A program made the translations under genes and the position numbers. Below, in pieces: positions 25,403-33,073 of a DNA stretch of 64,000 bases. This stretch comes from Ruminococcaceae bacterium UBA1730. GTDB lineage: Bacteria; Bacillota; Clostridia; Oscillospirales; Acutalibacteraceae. Location of the stretch: contig DCII01000017.1 of assembly GCA_002315935.1 (NCBI GenBank), positions 1 through 64,000 of the forward strand, read 5' to 3'. The notes below the pieces were generated by a model. The model made no database searches and was not told the origin of the DNA. It saw only the letters and a list, made by a program, of their open reading frames with translations. The number at the start of each line of letters is the position of its first letter. Within the stretch, counting starts at the first letter, position 1.

Positions 25403-27727
25403 TTAGCAGAATGTTGTTGAAGCCGGGTCAAGTCTTGTGATTATATCCTGCTGAATTGCAGGAGAAAGGTCAAGGAAATTAACGAATGTGCCGTGAATTC
25501 TCATAATGTAAACTCCGCTCGGAGCATATTTCTTTGGATTTGCAAGAACCTTTCGAAGAATTTCTGCTGTTGTGACATTGACATAAAGATAGAAGGGAGA
25601 AACGCCTTCCTTGAGCGGATTGAAGAAGAGAGGAGCAATAACCTTATCCCTGAATTCAACGCCCTTTTCCTCATAGGATTCACCTCTGAAATATTTCGGG
25701 TCAATGCCGAGATGCGAAGCATAACCGCCGTTGAACTTTTCAAACGGCATTTTCATATTCGAAAGCATACGGAATCCGAGACCGTTTTCTGCACTTCCGT
25801 AAAGCGGGTCAACACCGTAGCCGAGCATATCTCTTGATTTTCTGCCGTCGGGAGTTGCACCGACCCAGTAGCCGTAGAGAAGATGGGTTGAGGGCGAGCT
25901 GAAATCGGGTCTGAAGGGATTTCCGAGATAATTCTTTTGCGAAGCAACTATATCGGAAACCTTTGAAGCAATTTCCCCTGCTTCATTATCAACCTTTTCG
26001 ATATTGTTGCCGAACTTATCGGCAGAAAGAAGGAATGCACGAAGGTCCTCATAGCCTTTGAAATCAGCCTTGAGAGCATCAACAAGCTTATCTGCATCCT
26101 CAGGTCTTTCGGAAAGAAGCTTATCAATTGCGGAGAATGAATCTGCAATAACCGAAACGCCGTGGATAAGACAACCGCTTCCGTTATATTTTGTTCCCTG
26201 CTTATGAATATCTCTTGCATCAATGCCGTTCTCAAGGCATCCCATTATGCAGGAAAGGAAGGGAACTCTCTGGGTTGAAAGAGCTTCGGAAGCACCGTTT
26301 GCACATTTGCACATTGCTTCAACAAACTTTTCAACATTCTTATAGAATACTTCTCTGATATTTTCAAGACTTGCCTTTTCACACTCAACAAGCTTTTCGC
26401 CTGTGATAGTGGAAACACCGCCCGTTAAAGTCATTTCAAGAATCTTGGGAAGATTCAGCCAACTATTGGTTGTGTTGCCTGTATCCTTGCCCATAATAAG
26501 AGGCTCCTGACATCCTGCAATTGAAATATCGGCAAGGTCTTCCTTGTCAACTCCCTTTGAACCGAGAACCTCGAAAAGAGAATCATCATTGAAGAATGAG
26601 GGAGTAAGCACTCCGGGGCTGAAAAGAAATCTGCCCATTTCCTCATATAACTTTGCAGGGGTATTCTTATGAAGCTTAACGGAAAGAATAGGCTGAGGAA
26701 GATTCATGTCATAATAGGCATCCATGAGAGCATAGGTTGAAGGATTGGTTAAATCGTTGCCGTCAGCATCTCTGCCGCTGATTATGATATTCTGCGAAAT
26801 TGCCCAGCTTCTGTCCGCAACATTGAAATAAACAAGAAAATGCTTGAAATATGCGGCTTCGGTTTCTCTGTCCATTCCGTTTCTGTACGGTTCAAAAATT
26901 CTGTCAGCATTGCCGACTGAAAAAGCAAAGGGATTCGGAGTCTGTTCAAGGCACATAACCTGCCAGAGAAGCTGGAATGCCTGAATAGCTTCCTCAAGAT
27001 TTTCGCATCCGTTTTCGGGAACCTTACGGAGATTCTTAACCATCTGCTCAAGCTGAAGCTTTCTTTCTGCCGAAGCTGTTTTCATCTGTTCTTCGGCAAT
27101 ATCGGCATATCTGTTTGCAAGAATAATTACGCTGTCGAGAACAATTCTGAATGCTTCGAAGCCCTTGCCTTCCTTTCCTTCGATTTTTGAAATCATATTT
27201 TTAACGCCGTATTTGATTGCATATCTCATATCGGGAATGAGATGACCCGTTACCTGCTCGAAGAAGAAAATAACCTCTTTTGTGTAGCATTCGGCAGGAC
27301 CGTATACCTTGCCGAGCTTTGTTGCATATTCGGATTTGCCGAATTCCGCTCTCGCACTGTCAATTCTTTCCTGCGTGAATTCTTCGTTTGCATCAATGTC
27401 GCCGAAAACAGCCGTTGGGTCGCAATAACCGCTGAATTCTTCAACCTTGAAGGTGGGATTTATAAGTGCATAGCTTCTTGCAAAGCCGTCATCCTGCGTA
27501 CCTGCAAAAAGCTGATAATCGCTGATTGAAAGAGGAATTGTTCTGATTATTTCTCTCAAAATGAGAGCTTTTTTAACCTCTTCATTTTCGTTTGCGTATG
27601 TTTTTTCAAGCTCAAGCTCTTTTTCTTTCGCAATGAACCATCCGTCAAGCCTGTTGCCTGCTCTCTTTTCTTTGAAAAGTGCCTTTGCCATTTCGGTAAT
27701 CTTCGATGCGTTAAGTAACTTATCCAT
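25403..27727 (-). CDS. Glycyl radical enzyme of unassigned subfamily
   Basis: 774 residues, pyruvate formate-lyase/diol dehydratase superfamily. The active-site thiyl cysteine is Cys406 in SIAGCQEPL; the C-x-E pair is the form found in dehydratase-type enzymes rather than the Cys-Cys of pyruvate formate-lyase. TGHLIPD (161-166) resembles the conserved GH..P[DN] segment. The C-terminal radical loop is RIHGTFVNFLDLSPA with Gly746, departing from the usual RV[SA]GY. The chain ends TTFC. It lies 12 bp downstream of its own activase and upstream of a sugar kinase and an isomerase. No shell proteins, aldehyde or alcohol dehydrogenases are nearby, so it does not look like a microcompartment diol dehydratase locus. 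Reaction unknown. Confidence 0.88.
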   Translation of the reverse strand: MDKLLNASKITEMAKALFKEKRAGNRLDGWFIAKEKELELEKTYANENEEVKKALILREIIRTIPLSISDYQLFAGTQDDGFARSYALINPTFKVEEFSGYCDPTAVFGDIDANEEFTQERIDSARAEFGKSEYATKLGKVYGPAECYTKEVIFFFEQVTGHLIPDMRYAIKYGVKNMISKIEGKEGKGFEAFRIVLDSVIILANRYADIAEEQMKTASAERKLQLEQMVKNLRKVPENGCENLEEAIQAFQLLWQVMCLEQTPNPFAFSVGNADRIFEPYRNGMDRETEAAYFKHFLVYFNVADRSWAISQNIIISGRDADGNDLTNPSTYALMDAYYDMNLPQPILSVKLHKNTPAKLYEEMGRFLFSPGVLTPSFFNDDSLFEVLGSKGVDKEDLADISIAGCQEPLIMGKDTGNTTNSWLNLPKILEMTLTGGVSTITGEKLVECEKASLENIREVFYKNVEKFVEAMCKCANGASEALSTQRVPFLSCIMGCLENGIDARDIHKQGTKYNGSGCLIHGVSVIADSFSAIDKLLSERPEDADKLVDALKADFKGYEDLRAFLLSADKFGNNIEKVDNEAGEIASKVSDIVASQKNYLGNPFRPDFSSPSTHLLYGYWVGATPDGRKSRDMLGYGVDPLYGSAENGLGFRMLSNMKMPFEKFNGGYASHLGIDPKYFRGESYEEKGVEFRDKVIAPLFFNPLKEGVSPFYLYVNVTTAEILRKVLANPKKYAPSGVYIMRIHGTFVNFLDLSPAIQQDIITRLDPASTTFC

Positions 27728-27739
27728 TTCGTTCTCTCC

Positions 27740-28444
27740 TTATGAAGTAACGGTTTTAAAGCCGTAATTTCTGAATACTTCGGTAAACTCTCTGATTTTT
27801 TCAGGCGAAACAAACCCGTTTTCAATCTGATATTTACCCTTCCATTTATCTTTTCCGAATTCATGATAAGCAAGAAATTCAAAATCAGCGTTTGAACAAT
27901 CAAACCTTGAAAAAAACTCCGCAAATCCTTGAGGATTATCGTTAATTCCGTTGATAACGGGAATTCTGATATGAATTTCTCTGCCCGAATTCAGAAAATA
28001 TGCAATGTTCTTCTTTGTAATTTCGTTTGGGGAGCCGGTCCATTTTATGTGAATTTCTCCATCATAATGCTTCAAATCAATAATCAGAAAATCAACATAT
28101 TGTGAAATCTCGGGAAGCTTTTCGGATGAACCGTTTGTTTCAATGCAGGTGTTTATTGAATTTTCTTTAAGCTTCTTCAGAAGAATAATAAGCTCGTTCG
28201 ACTGTAGGGTACATTCGCCGCCGGTAAAGGTCACTCCCCCTCCGTCAAAAAACATCATCCTGCTTCGCATTATCTCATTAAACAGTTCATCAACCGAATA
28301 TTCCTTTGCTTTTGAATTCTGCTTTGGAATAGAATCTGCATTTGAACACCATTTGCAGGCAAAATTACAGCCCTGAAGATGATAAACAAGCCTGTTGCCG
28401 GGACCATCCTGCGAATAATTGAAGCCTTTCTGAAGAATCAACAA
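27740..28444 (-). CDS. Glycyl radical enzyme activase (radical SAM)
   Basis: 234 residues. The radical SAM cluster motif is GCNFACKWCSN (Cys-x3-Cys-x2-Cys), preceded by the family DGPG segment; GGGVTFTGGECTLQ is the GGE SAM-binding motif. It lacks the extra ferredoxin-like cluster insert found in many dehydratase activases, so it is of the short pyruvate formate-lyase-activase type. It would install the radical on Gly746 of the adjacent enzyme. The start appears to be TTG (28444, or the next TTG at 28441). An ATG five bases upstream opens only a four-codon frame (ATG-TTT-TGT-TGA) that ends over the start region. First gene of the operon. Confidence 0.88.
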   Translation of the reverse strand: MLILQKGFNYSQDGPGNRLVYHLQGCNFACKWCSNADSIPKQNSKAKEYSVDELFNEIMRSRMMFFDGGGVTFTGGECTLQSNELIILLKKLKENSINTCIETNGSSEKLPEISQYVDFLIIDLKHYDGEIHIKWTGSPNEITKKNIAYFLNSGREIHIRIPVINGINDNPQGFAEFFSRFDCSNADFEFLAYHEFGKDKWKGKYQIENGFVSPEKIREFTEVFRNYGFKTVTS

Positions 28445-28475
28445 AACATAATCACCCGATTTTATTATTTATTTT

Positions 28476-28504
28476 ATAATAATGTTTTTGCAGATAAATG
28501 TCAA
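28476..28504 (-). promoter_or_regulatory. Promoter of the glycyl radical enzyme operon
   Basis: Minus strand TTGACA-17 bp-TATTAT, giving a leader of about 25 nt before the TTG start. It is back to back with the birA promoter; their -35 boxes are 15 bp apart. Confidence 0.75.
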
Positions 28505-28519
28505 TATCTAACAAAATTA

Positions 28520-28548
28520 TTGACAAGAAATTTTTAATACAATATAAT
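28520..28548 (+). promoter_or_regulatory. Consensus promoter of birA
   Basis: Perfect TTGACA-17 bp-TATAAT. The predicted start of transcription (~28555) is within 10 nt of either possible birA start codon. Confidence 0.8.
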
Positions 28549-28564
28549 ATCCTCGGTGATAAAA

Positions 28565-29257
28565 TTGTATTTTAACGAATACCATTTCAATTCAATCAGC
28601 TCAACAAGCGATTACGCTTCCGAAAATACCGATAAAATTAAAACTCCGGCAATTATTTCGGCGGATGAACAAACACAAGGCAGAGGCAGAAAAGGGCGAA
28701 GCTTCTATTCCCCTGCTCATAGTGGTTTATATTTCACAATTCTGATTAAAACGGAAAATCCTCCCGATAACATTACACCTGCGGCAGCCGTTGCAGTTTG
28801 CAGAGCAATTGAAAATCTTTCGGATTTAAAGCCGAAAATCAAGTGGGTCAACGATGTTTTTCTGAATAACAAAAAAGTCTGCGGCATTCTCTGCGAAGCT
28901 TATATCAGAAATAACGAAGGATATGTTTCAATCGGAATAGGAATAAACCTTACCACAAAGGATTTTCCGGAAAATCTTTCGCAGGCAGGAAGCATCGGAA
29001 GCATTGATAAGAATAGCCTTATTGCTGAAATATCAGACTTTATCGGCTCTTATTTCGAATATCCATGCAAATTTGATATTGTTTCGGAATACAACAAACG
29101 CTTATTCATCAAAGGAATGAACATAACATATACGCTTGACAACGAAGAAAATCAGGCAACAGTAATCGGAATAAATGAAAACTGCAATCTTTTGGTCAGA
29201 AATTCTGACGGAAAAGAAATAATTTTATCTTCGGGTGAAATATCAATTCATATATAA
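28565..29257 (+). CDS. birA: Biotin--[acetyl-CoA-carboxylase] ligase BirA
   Basis: 230 residues from TTG (233 if the GTG at 28556 is used). Motifs: QTQGRGRKGRSFYSP is the biotinyl-AMP loop, GLYFTILIK follows, and IKWVNDVFLNNKKVCGILCEA carries the catalytic lysine region; SIGIGINLTT is also conserved. There is no N-terminal DNA-binding helix-turn-helix, so this is a monofunctional (group I) ligase and not the BirA repressor. It biotinylates carboxylase carrier proteins. TTG is preferred because GGTGAT sits four bases before it, but the promoter leaves almost no 5' leader. It is followed by the propeller/toroid gene after 16 bp. Confidence 0.88.
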   Translation: MYFNEYHFNSISSTSDYASENTDKIKTPAIISADEQTQGRGRKGRSFYSPAHSGLYFTILIKTENPPDNITPAAAVAVCRAIENLSDLKPKIKWVNDVFLNNKKVCGILCEAYIRNNEGYVSIGIGINLTTKDFPENLSQAGSIGSIDKNSLIAEISDFIGSYFEYPCKFDIVSEYNKRLFIKGMNITYTLDNEENQATVIGINENCNLLVRNSDGKEIILSSGEISIHI

Positions 29258-29273
29258 CTGAAAGGAAAATCAC

Positions 29274-31385
29274 ATGAAAAGAAACAGCTGTTACAAACTC
29301 GGAAAGGCTCCGCAGAGATTTTGCGAATTCATTTCAACGGCAAACGGTCTTATTTCCGACAAAGCATTATGCCTCGGAGCAGGAGCAGACGGAACAGTCT
29401 ATATCGGAACTGACTGCGGTCTGAATTACACAAAAGCAGACGGAAGCTTCGGAAGCTTTCCCTGCGGAGAAATAAGCAATATTTTTGCTTCAAAAGACGG
29501 TAAGGTTTATTTCACAAGTGCAAATATTCTTTATTGCGTTGAAAACGGAAAAATTGCAGAGCTTCAGCAGTTTGAAGAAGAAATAACAGGTATCAGCGGC
29601 GAAGAGAGAACATTCCTTGTTACTGCTTCAACTATTTATGAGCTTGTTGACGGCAAATTCGAAGAATTCTTCGGAACTGAAATGCCCGCTCAGGGTCTTA
29701 CCTGTGCCTGTGGAAGAATAGTTTCGTATTCAGGCAGATGCCTTATGATTTTTGCAGGAAAAAGAAAGAACTGGAGATGCCTTTTCCCCGAGCATACCCC
29801 GATGCCCGAATTTAAAATAAACTGCGTTTCGTTTGATAAAAAGTTAGGTTTCCTCTGGATGGGAACCGATAAGGGTGCTTATATTTACGATAACCATTGC
29901 AACTGGTACGGTCATAAAGAAATAAACGCTCTTCCCGAGGAAGAGATATTCAGCATTAATTTTGCAGATGACGGAAGAGTAATTCTCGGCTCCGATGCAG
30001 GTCTTATCATCATGAACAAGGGCAAGGCTAAATATCTGCCTGCAACAAGATGGGTCTGCGAGGAAAAGGTTAATGATGCAATCACTGTCGGAGACACAAT
30101 CTGGACTGCAACCGATTCAGGCGTTTCAAAGATAACCGAAAAAGAAATGTCTCTCAGGGAAAAAGCAGATTACTGCTATGAGCTGACCGAAAAGCTCTAT
30201 CTTCGCAGAGACGGTTTTCTCTGCTATCTTGAAGATGTTAAAAACTGCGATATAACCACAGGTGTACCCGGAATCAGCGACAATGACGGACTCTGGACTC
30301 ACACCTACCTCGGTGCACTCTGCTATTGCTATGCAGTTACAAAGGATGAAAAAATTCTCGAAAGTGCAAGAAGATGTATGTACGCAATGGCAAAGCTCAC
30401 AAAGGTTACGGGCATAAAAGGCTTTACCGCAAGAGCCGTCAGATATGAGGGAGACAAGAATTACGGCAAAAAGCTTGATATGCAGATTGACGGCGGAGAA
30501 TGGCATAAAGCTCCGGACGGCTCCTGCGAATGGCTCGGCGAAACCTCAAGCGATGAAATGACAGGTCACTTCTTCGGATTTTCTCTTTATTATGATTTCT
30601 GTGCCGATGAAAAGGAAAAGGAATTCATCAGAGAAATTATCTGCGACATTGTTGACCACATTCTTGAAAACAAATACAGGCTTCATGACATTGACGGTCT
30701 TCCGACAACATGGGCTTGCTGGGACCCCGATGAGCTTAACAGAAACTGTATGTGGCAATGGGAAAAATGCATAAATTCCCTTGAAATTCTTACATTCCTA
30801 AAGGTTGCATACCACATGAGCGGAAACGAAAAATATCAGAAAGAGTATCTCCATCTCGGTCTTGATGAGCATTATTTTCTCAATATCGCTCAGCATAAAA
30901 AAGAAGACGGTCATGTTACTCACATTGACGATAATCTCGGATTTCTCTGCGAGCAGACATTGCTTCGTCTTGAAGATGATGATGCAACGAGGACCTACAT
31001 TCTCATGGGTCTTCGCCATCATTGGAATTATGAGAGAATCGAAAGAAACGCAATGTTCAATTTTGTTTACGGAGCATTCACCGATGATGTTTGTGATATT
31101 GATGCTTCCGTTGAACAGCTCCGCAACACTCCTCTTGATTTTGTAAGAAGACCTATCTATAACAGAAACAGAAAGAATCTTGTTTTCGACACGCAGATAG
31201 AGCAGTGGGGCGGAGAGCTTCAGCTTGTTGCACCGCTCGATATTGACGAAAGGTCAATCGGAAACAGCGATTCGAATTTCTTCCATGCAGACAGCGGAAA
31301 ATCGCATAAAGCTGAGTGTCCGAGTCTTTATCTTCTCCCCTATTGGCTTGGAAGATACTTCGGACTTATCGGCGAAGAAGAATAA
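29274..31385 (+). CDS. Beta-propeller plus (alpha/alpha)-toroid protein, paralogue 1
   Basis: 703 residues, no signal peptide or membrane span. Residues 1-~300 carry repeated blades of the two-component-regulator-propeller type (ADGTVYIGTDCGL, GFLWMGTDKGAYIYDN, DGRVILGSDAGLI). Residues ~310-703 are mostly helical and end LPYWLGRYFGLI. Blocks conserved with the protein at 59654 include WLGETSSDE..GHFFG (~420), LPTTWACWDPDELN (~477), THIDDNLGF (~549) and NAMFNFVYGAFT (~592). The conserved acidic residues look like a catalytic site, and the helical part suggests an (alpha/alpha)6 glycan-active enzyme, but no known family is recognised. It follows birA with a GAAAGGA ribosome binding site and ends at a strong terminator. 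Confidence 0.7.
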   Translation: MKRNSCYKLGKAPQRFCEFISTANGLISDKALCLGAGADGTVYIGTDCGLNYTKADGSFGSFPCGEISNIFASKDGKVYFTSANILYCVENGKIAELQQFEEEITGISGEERTFLVTASTIYELVDGKFEEFFGTEMPAQGLTCACGRIVSYSGRCLMIFAGKRKNWRCLFPEHTPMPEFKINCVSFDKKLGFLWMGTDKGAYIYDNHCNWYGHKEINALPEEEIFSINFADDGRVILGSDAGLIIMNKGKAKYLPATRWVCEEKVNDAITVGDTIWTATDSGVSKITEKEMSLREKADYCYELTEKLYLRRDGFLCYLEDVKNCDITTGVPGISDNDGLWTHTYLGALCYCYAVTKDEKILESARRCMYAMAKLTKVTGIKGFTARAVRYEGDKNYGKKLDMQIDGGEWHKAPDGSCEWLGETSSDEMTGHFFGFSLYYDFCADEKEKEFIREIICDIVDHILENKYRLHDIDGLPTTWACWDPDELNRNCMWQWEKCINSLEILTFLKVAYHMSGNEKYQKEYLHLGLDEHYFLNIAQHKKEDGHVTHIDDNLGFLCEQTLLRLEDDDATRTYILMGLRHHWNYERIERNAMFNFVYGAFTDDVCDIDASVEQLRNTPLDFVRRPIYNRNRKNLVFDTQIEQWGGELQLVAPLDIDERSIGNSDSNFFHADSGKSHKAECPSLYLLPYWLGRYFGLIGEEE

Positions 31386-31389
31386 AATT

Positions 31390-31424
31390 ACGGGTAAAGG
31401 CTTGGTTCCTTTACCCGTTTTCTT
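31390..31424 (+). terminator. Terminator after propeller/toroid gene
   Basis: ACGGGTAAAGG-CTTGGTT-CCTTTACCCGT followed by TTTCTTT. It overlaps the last codons of the convergent amidase gene and is nearly symmetric, so it may serve both strands. Confidence 0.85.
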
Positions 31425-32061
31425 TATCAAGATATTCGGTTATCGCATTCGCAATGGCTTTTGCATATTCATCAATATTCCTGTCAAACAGTTCATTATC
31501 TTTTTCGTTATTGATAAATCCGAGTTCAACAAGGCAACTGCTCATTTTTGTATGTTTGTTGATAAAATAATCTCCGTCACCCTGAGCATATCCATTCTTG
31601 ACACCCCTGTCAAGAGAAATTCCCACTTTCGAAAGTGCATTCAATATCTTTTTGGCAAGCTCCGTTTCTTCATCGTCTGCTTTGCTTGAAATCCAGATTT
31701 CAACGCCTTTGGCATTGTCTGCACTGTTTCTGTGAATTGAAACAAATATTTTTGCTTTTCTGAAATTTGCAATTCTGCATCTTTTTTCGAGAGAAATAAA
31801 TTTATCCTTATCCCTTGTCATTGCAACGGTTATTCCGTTTTTTTCAAGCAATTCCGAAACCTTCAATGAAATATTCAGATTATCGTCTTTTTCATATCGT
31901 CCGTTATATTCCGCTCCTACATCTTTTCCGCCGTGTCCCGGGTCAATTATTACATCAACGGGACTGTACGCATAATCTAACAGCAGAAGCACACCGGCGA
32001 TAGCCAAAACAACCGAAACAAAAATAATTGTCATTTTCTTCTGATTTATATTTTTTCTCAT
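31411..32061 (-). CDS. N-acetylmuramoyl-L-alanine amidase (Amidase_3)
   Basis: 216 residues. A single N-terminal membrane span (~10-29) anchors or exports it. The zinc-amidase domain shows IDPGHGGKDVGA (first His), a metal-ligand Glu in GRYEKDDNLNIS, FVSIHRNSA (second His) and CLVELGFINN with the catalytic Glu. It cleaves the bond between MurNAc and the stem peptide; small CwlD-like members work in spore cortex muramic-lactam formation, which is plausible here given the size and single anchor. It is preceded by GGGGAG. Confidence 0.9.
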   Translation of the reverse strand: MRKNINQKKMTIIFVSVVLAIAGVLLLLDYAYSPVDVIIDPGHGGKDVGAEYNGRYEKDDNLNISLKVSELLEKNGITVAMTRDKDKFISLEKRCRIANFRKAKIFVSIHRNSADNAKGVEIWISSKADDEETELAKKILNALSKVGISLDRGVKNGYAQGDGDYFINKHTKMSSCLVELGFINNEKDNELFDRNIDEYAKAIANAITEYLDKENG

Positions 32062-32135
32062 TTCCCGATAATCTCCCCTTTCTTAATATAATTATAGTCA
32101 CTATTATGTATTTGATTACAAAAAATTAAAATATA

Positions 32136-32159
32136 AAGCCGCATCATACGACACGGCTT
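32136..32159 (-). terminator. Terminator of nrdD-trxB
   Basis: Minus strand AAGCCG-(TGTCGTATGATG)-CGGCTT followed by TATATTTTAATTTTTTG, 5 bp after the trxB stop codon. Confidence 0.7.
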
Positions 32160-32163
32160 GAAA

Positions 32164-33069
32164 TTATAAACAATCAATATATCTGCAAGCGGCAAGAGCT
32201 GAAACGGAGCCGTCTGCACAGGCGGTAGTAATCTGCCTTATCGACTTGCTTCTGCAATCGCCGGCAACAAATACTCCGGGAGTTTTCGTTATGCAGGATT
32301 CATCGGAGTCGATGTAACCCCATTCATTAAGACCTGCAATTTCTTCAAAGGCTTTGTTATTCGGAACAAGTCCGATTGCAACAAAAAGTCCGTCAACAGT
32401 AAGCTCCGAAACAGCTCCGTCTGAATTCTGAAGCTTAAGACCCTTAAGCGAATCATCTCCGATAAGCTCGGTAATAACCGTGCTGACGACAAACTCTACA
32501 TTATCCTTTGCTTGGAGCTTTTCAACAAGCTTTGCTTCGCCGGTCATATAGTCAAGATTCTGAATAACATAGACCTTTTTGCTTGTATCCGAAAGAAGAA
32601 CAGCTTCCTGCAAAGCAGAGTTTCCGCCCCCGAGAACGGCAACGATCTGATTTTTGAAAAATGCACCGTCACAAACTGCACAATATGAAATGCCGTTTCC
32701 GACAAGCTCATTTTCCTTCGGCAAACCAATCTGCCTGTGTTTAACGCCGGTTGCAATGATAACTGCTTTTCCTTCATATTCGCCGTCTTCGGTAACAACT
32801 GTTTTGGTTGCACCGTTGTCTCGGATTGAAATAACGGTTTCCATTTCAATATCCGCACCCTGAGAAAGAACCTGGTCAACAAGCTTATCGGCAAATTCGA
32901 TGCCGCTCATTTCGATGAATCCGGGATAATTCTCAATCTGCGGAGAATAAGTTATCTGACCGCCGAATGTGCCTTTTTCAAGCACAAGAACGGATTTATC
33001 GGCTCTCAGAGCATAGAGTGCCGCAGTCAGACCTGCGGGACCCGCTCCGATAATAATTATATCGTACAT
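32164..33069 (-). CDS. trxB: Thioredoxin reductase
   Basis: 301 residues, low-molecular-weight bacterial type. FAD-binding GAGPAGLTAALYA is at the N-terminus, the redox-active CAVC lies in ISYCAVCDGAFF (~132-143), the second nucleotide-binding site is VLGGGNSALQEA, and GVFVAGDCRSKSIRQI is the C-terminal FAD contact. The NADP site after GGGNSA lacks an obvious HRR motif (VYVIQNLDYM follows), so the electron donor may not be NADPH; ferredoxin- or flavin-dependent relatives in clostridia show such loss. It starts 4 bp after nrdD, so it probably serves the reductase's fused redoxin domain. Confidence 0.9.
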   Translation of the reverse strand: MYDIIIIGAGPAGLTAALYALRADKSVLVLEKGTFGGQITYSPQIENYPGFIEMSGIEFADKLVDQVLSQGADIEMETVISIRDNGATKTVVTEDGEYEGKAVIIATGVKHRQIGLPKENELVGNGISYCAVCDGAFFKNQIVAVLGGGNSALQEAVLLSDTSKKVYVIQNLDYMTGEAKLVEKLQAKDNVEFVVSTVITELIGDDSLKGLKLQNSDGAVSELTVDGLFVAIGLVPNNKAFEEIAGLNEWGYIDSDESCITKTPGVFVAGDCRSKSIRQITTACADGSVSALAACRYIDCL

Positions 33070-33073
33070 AAAA

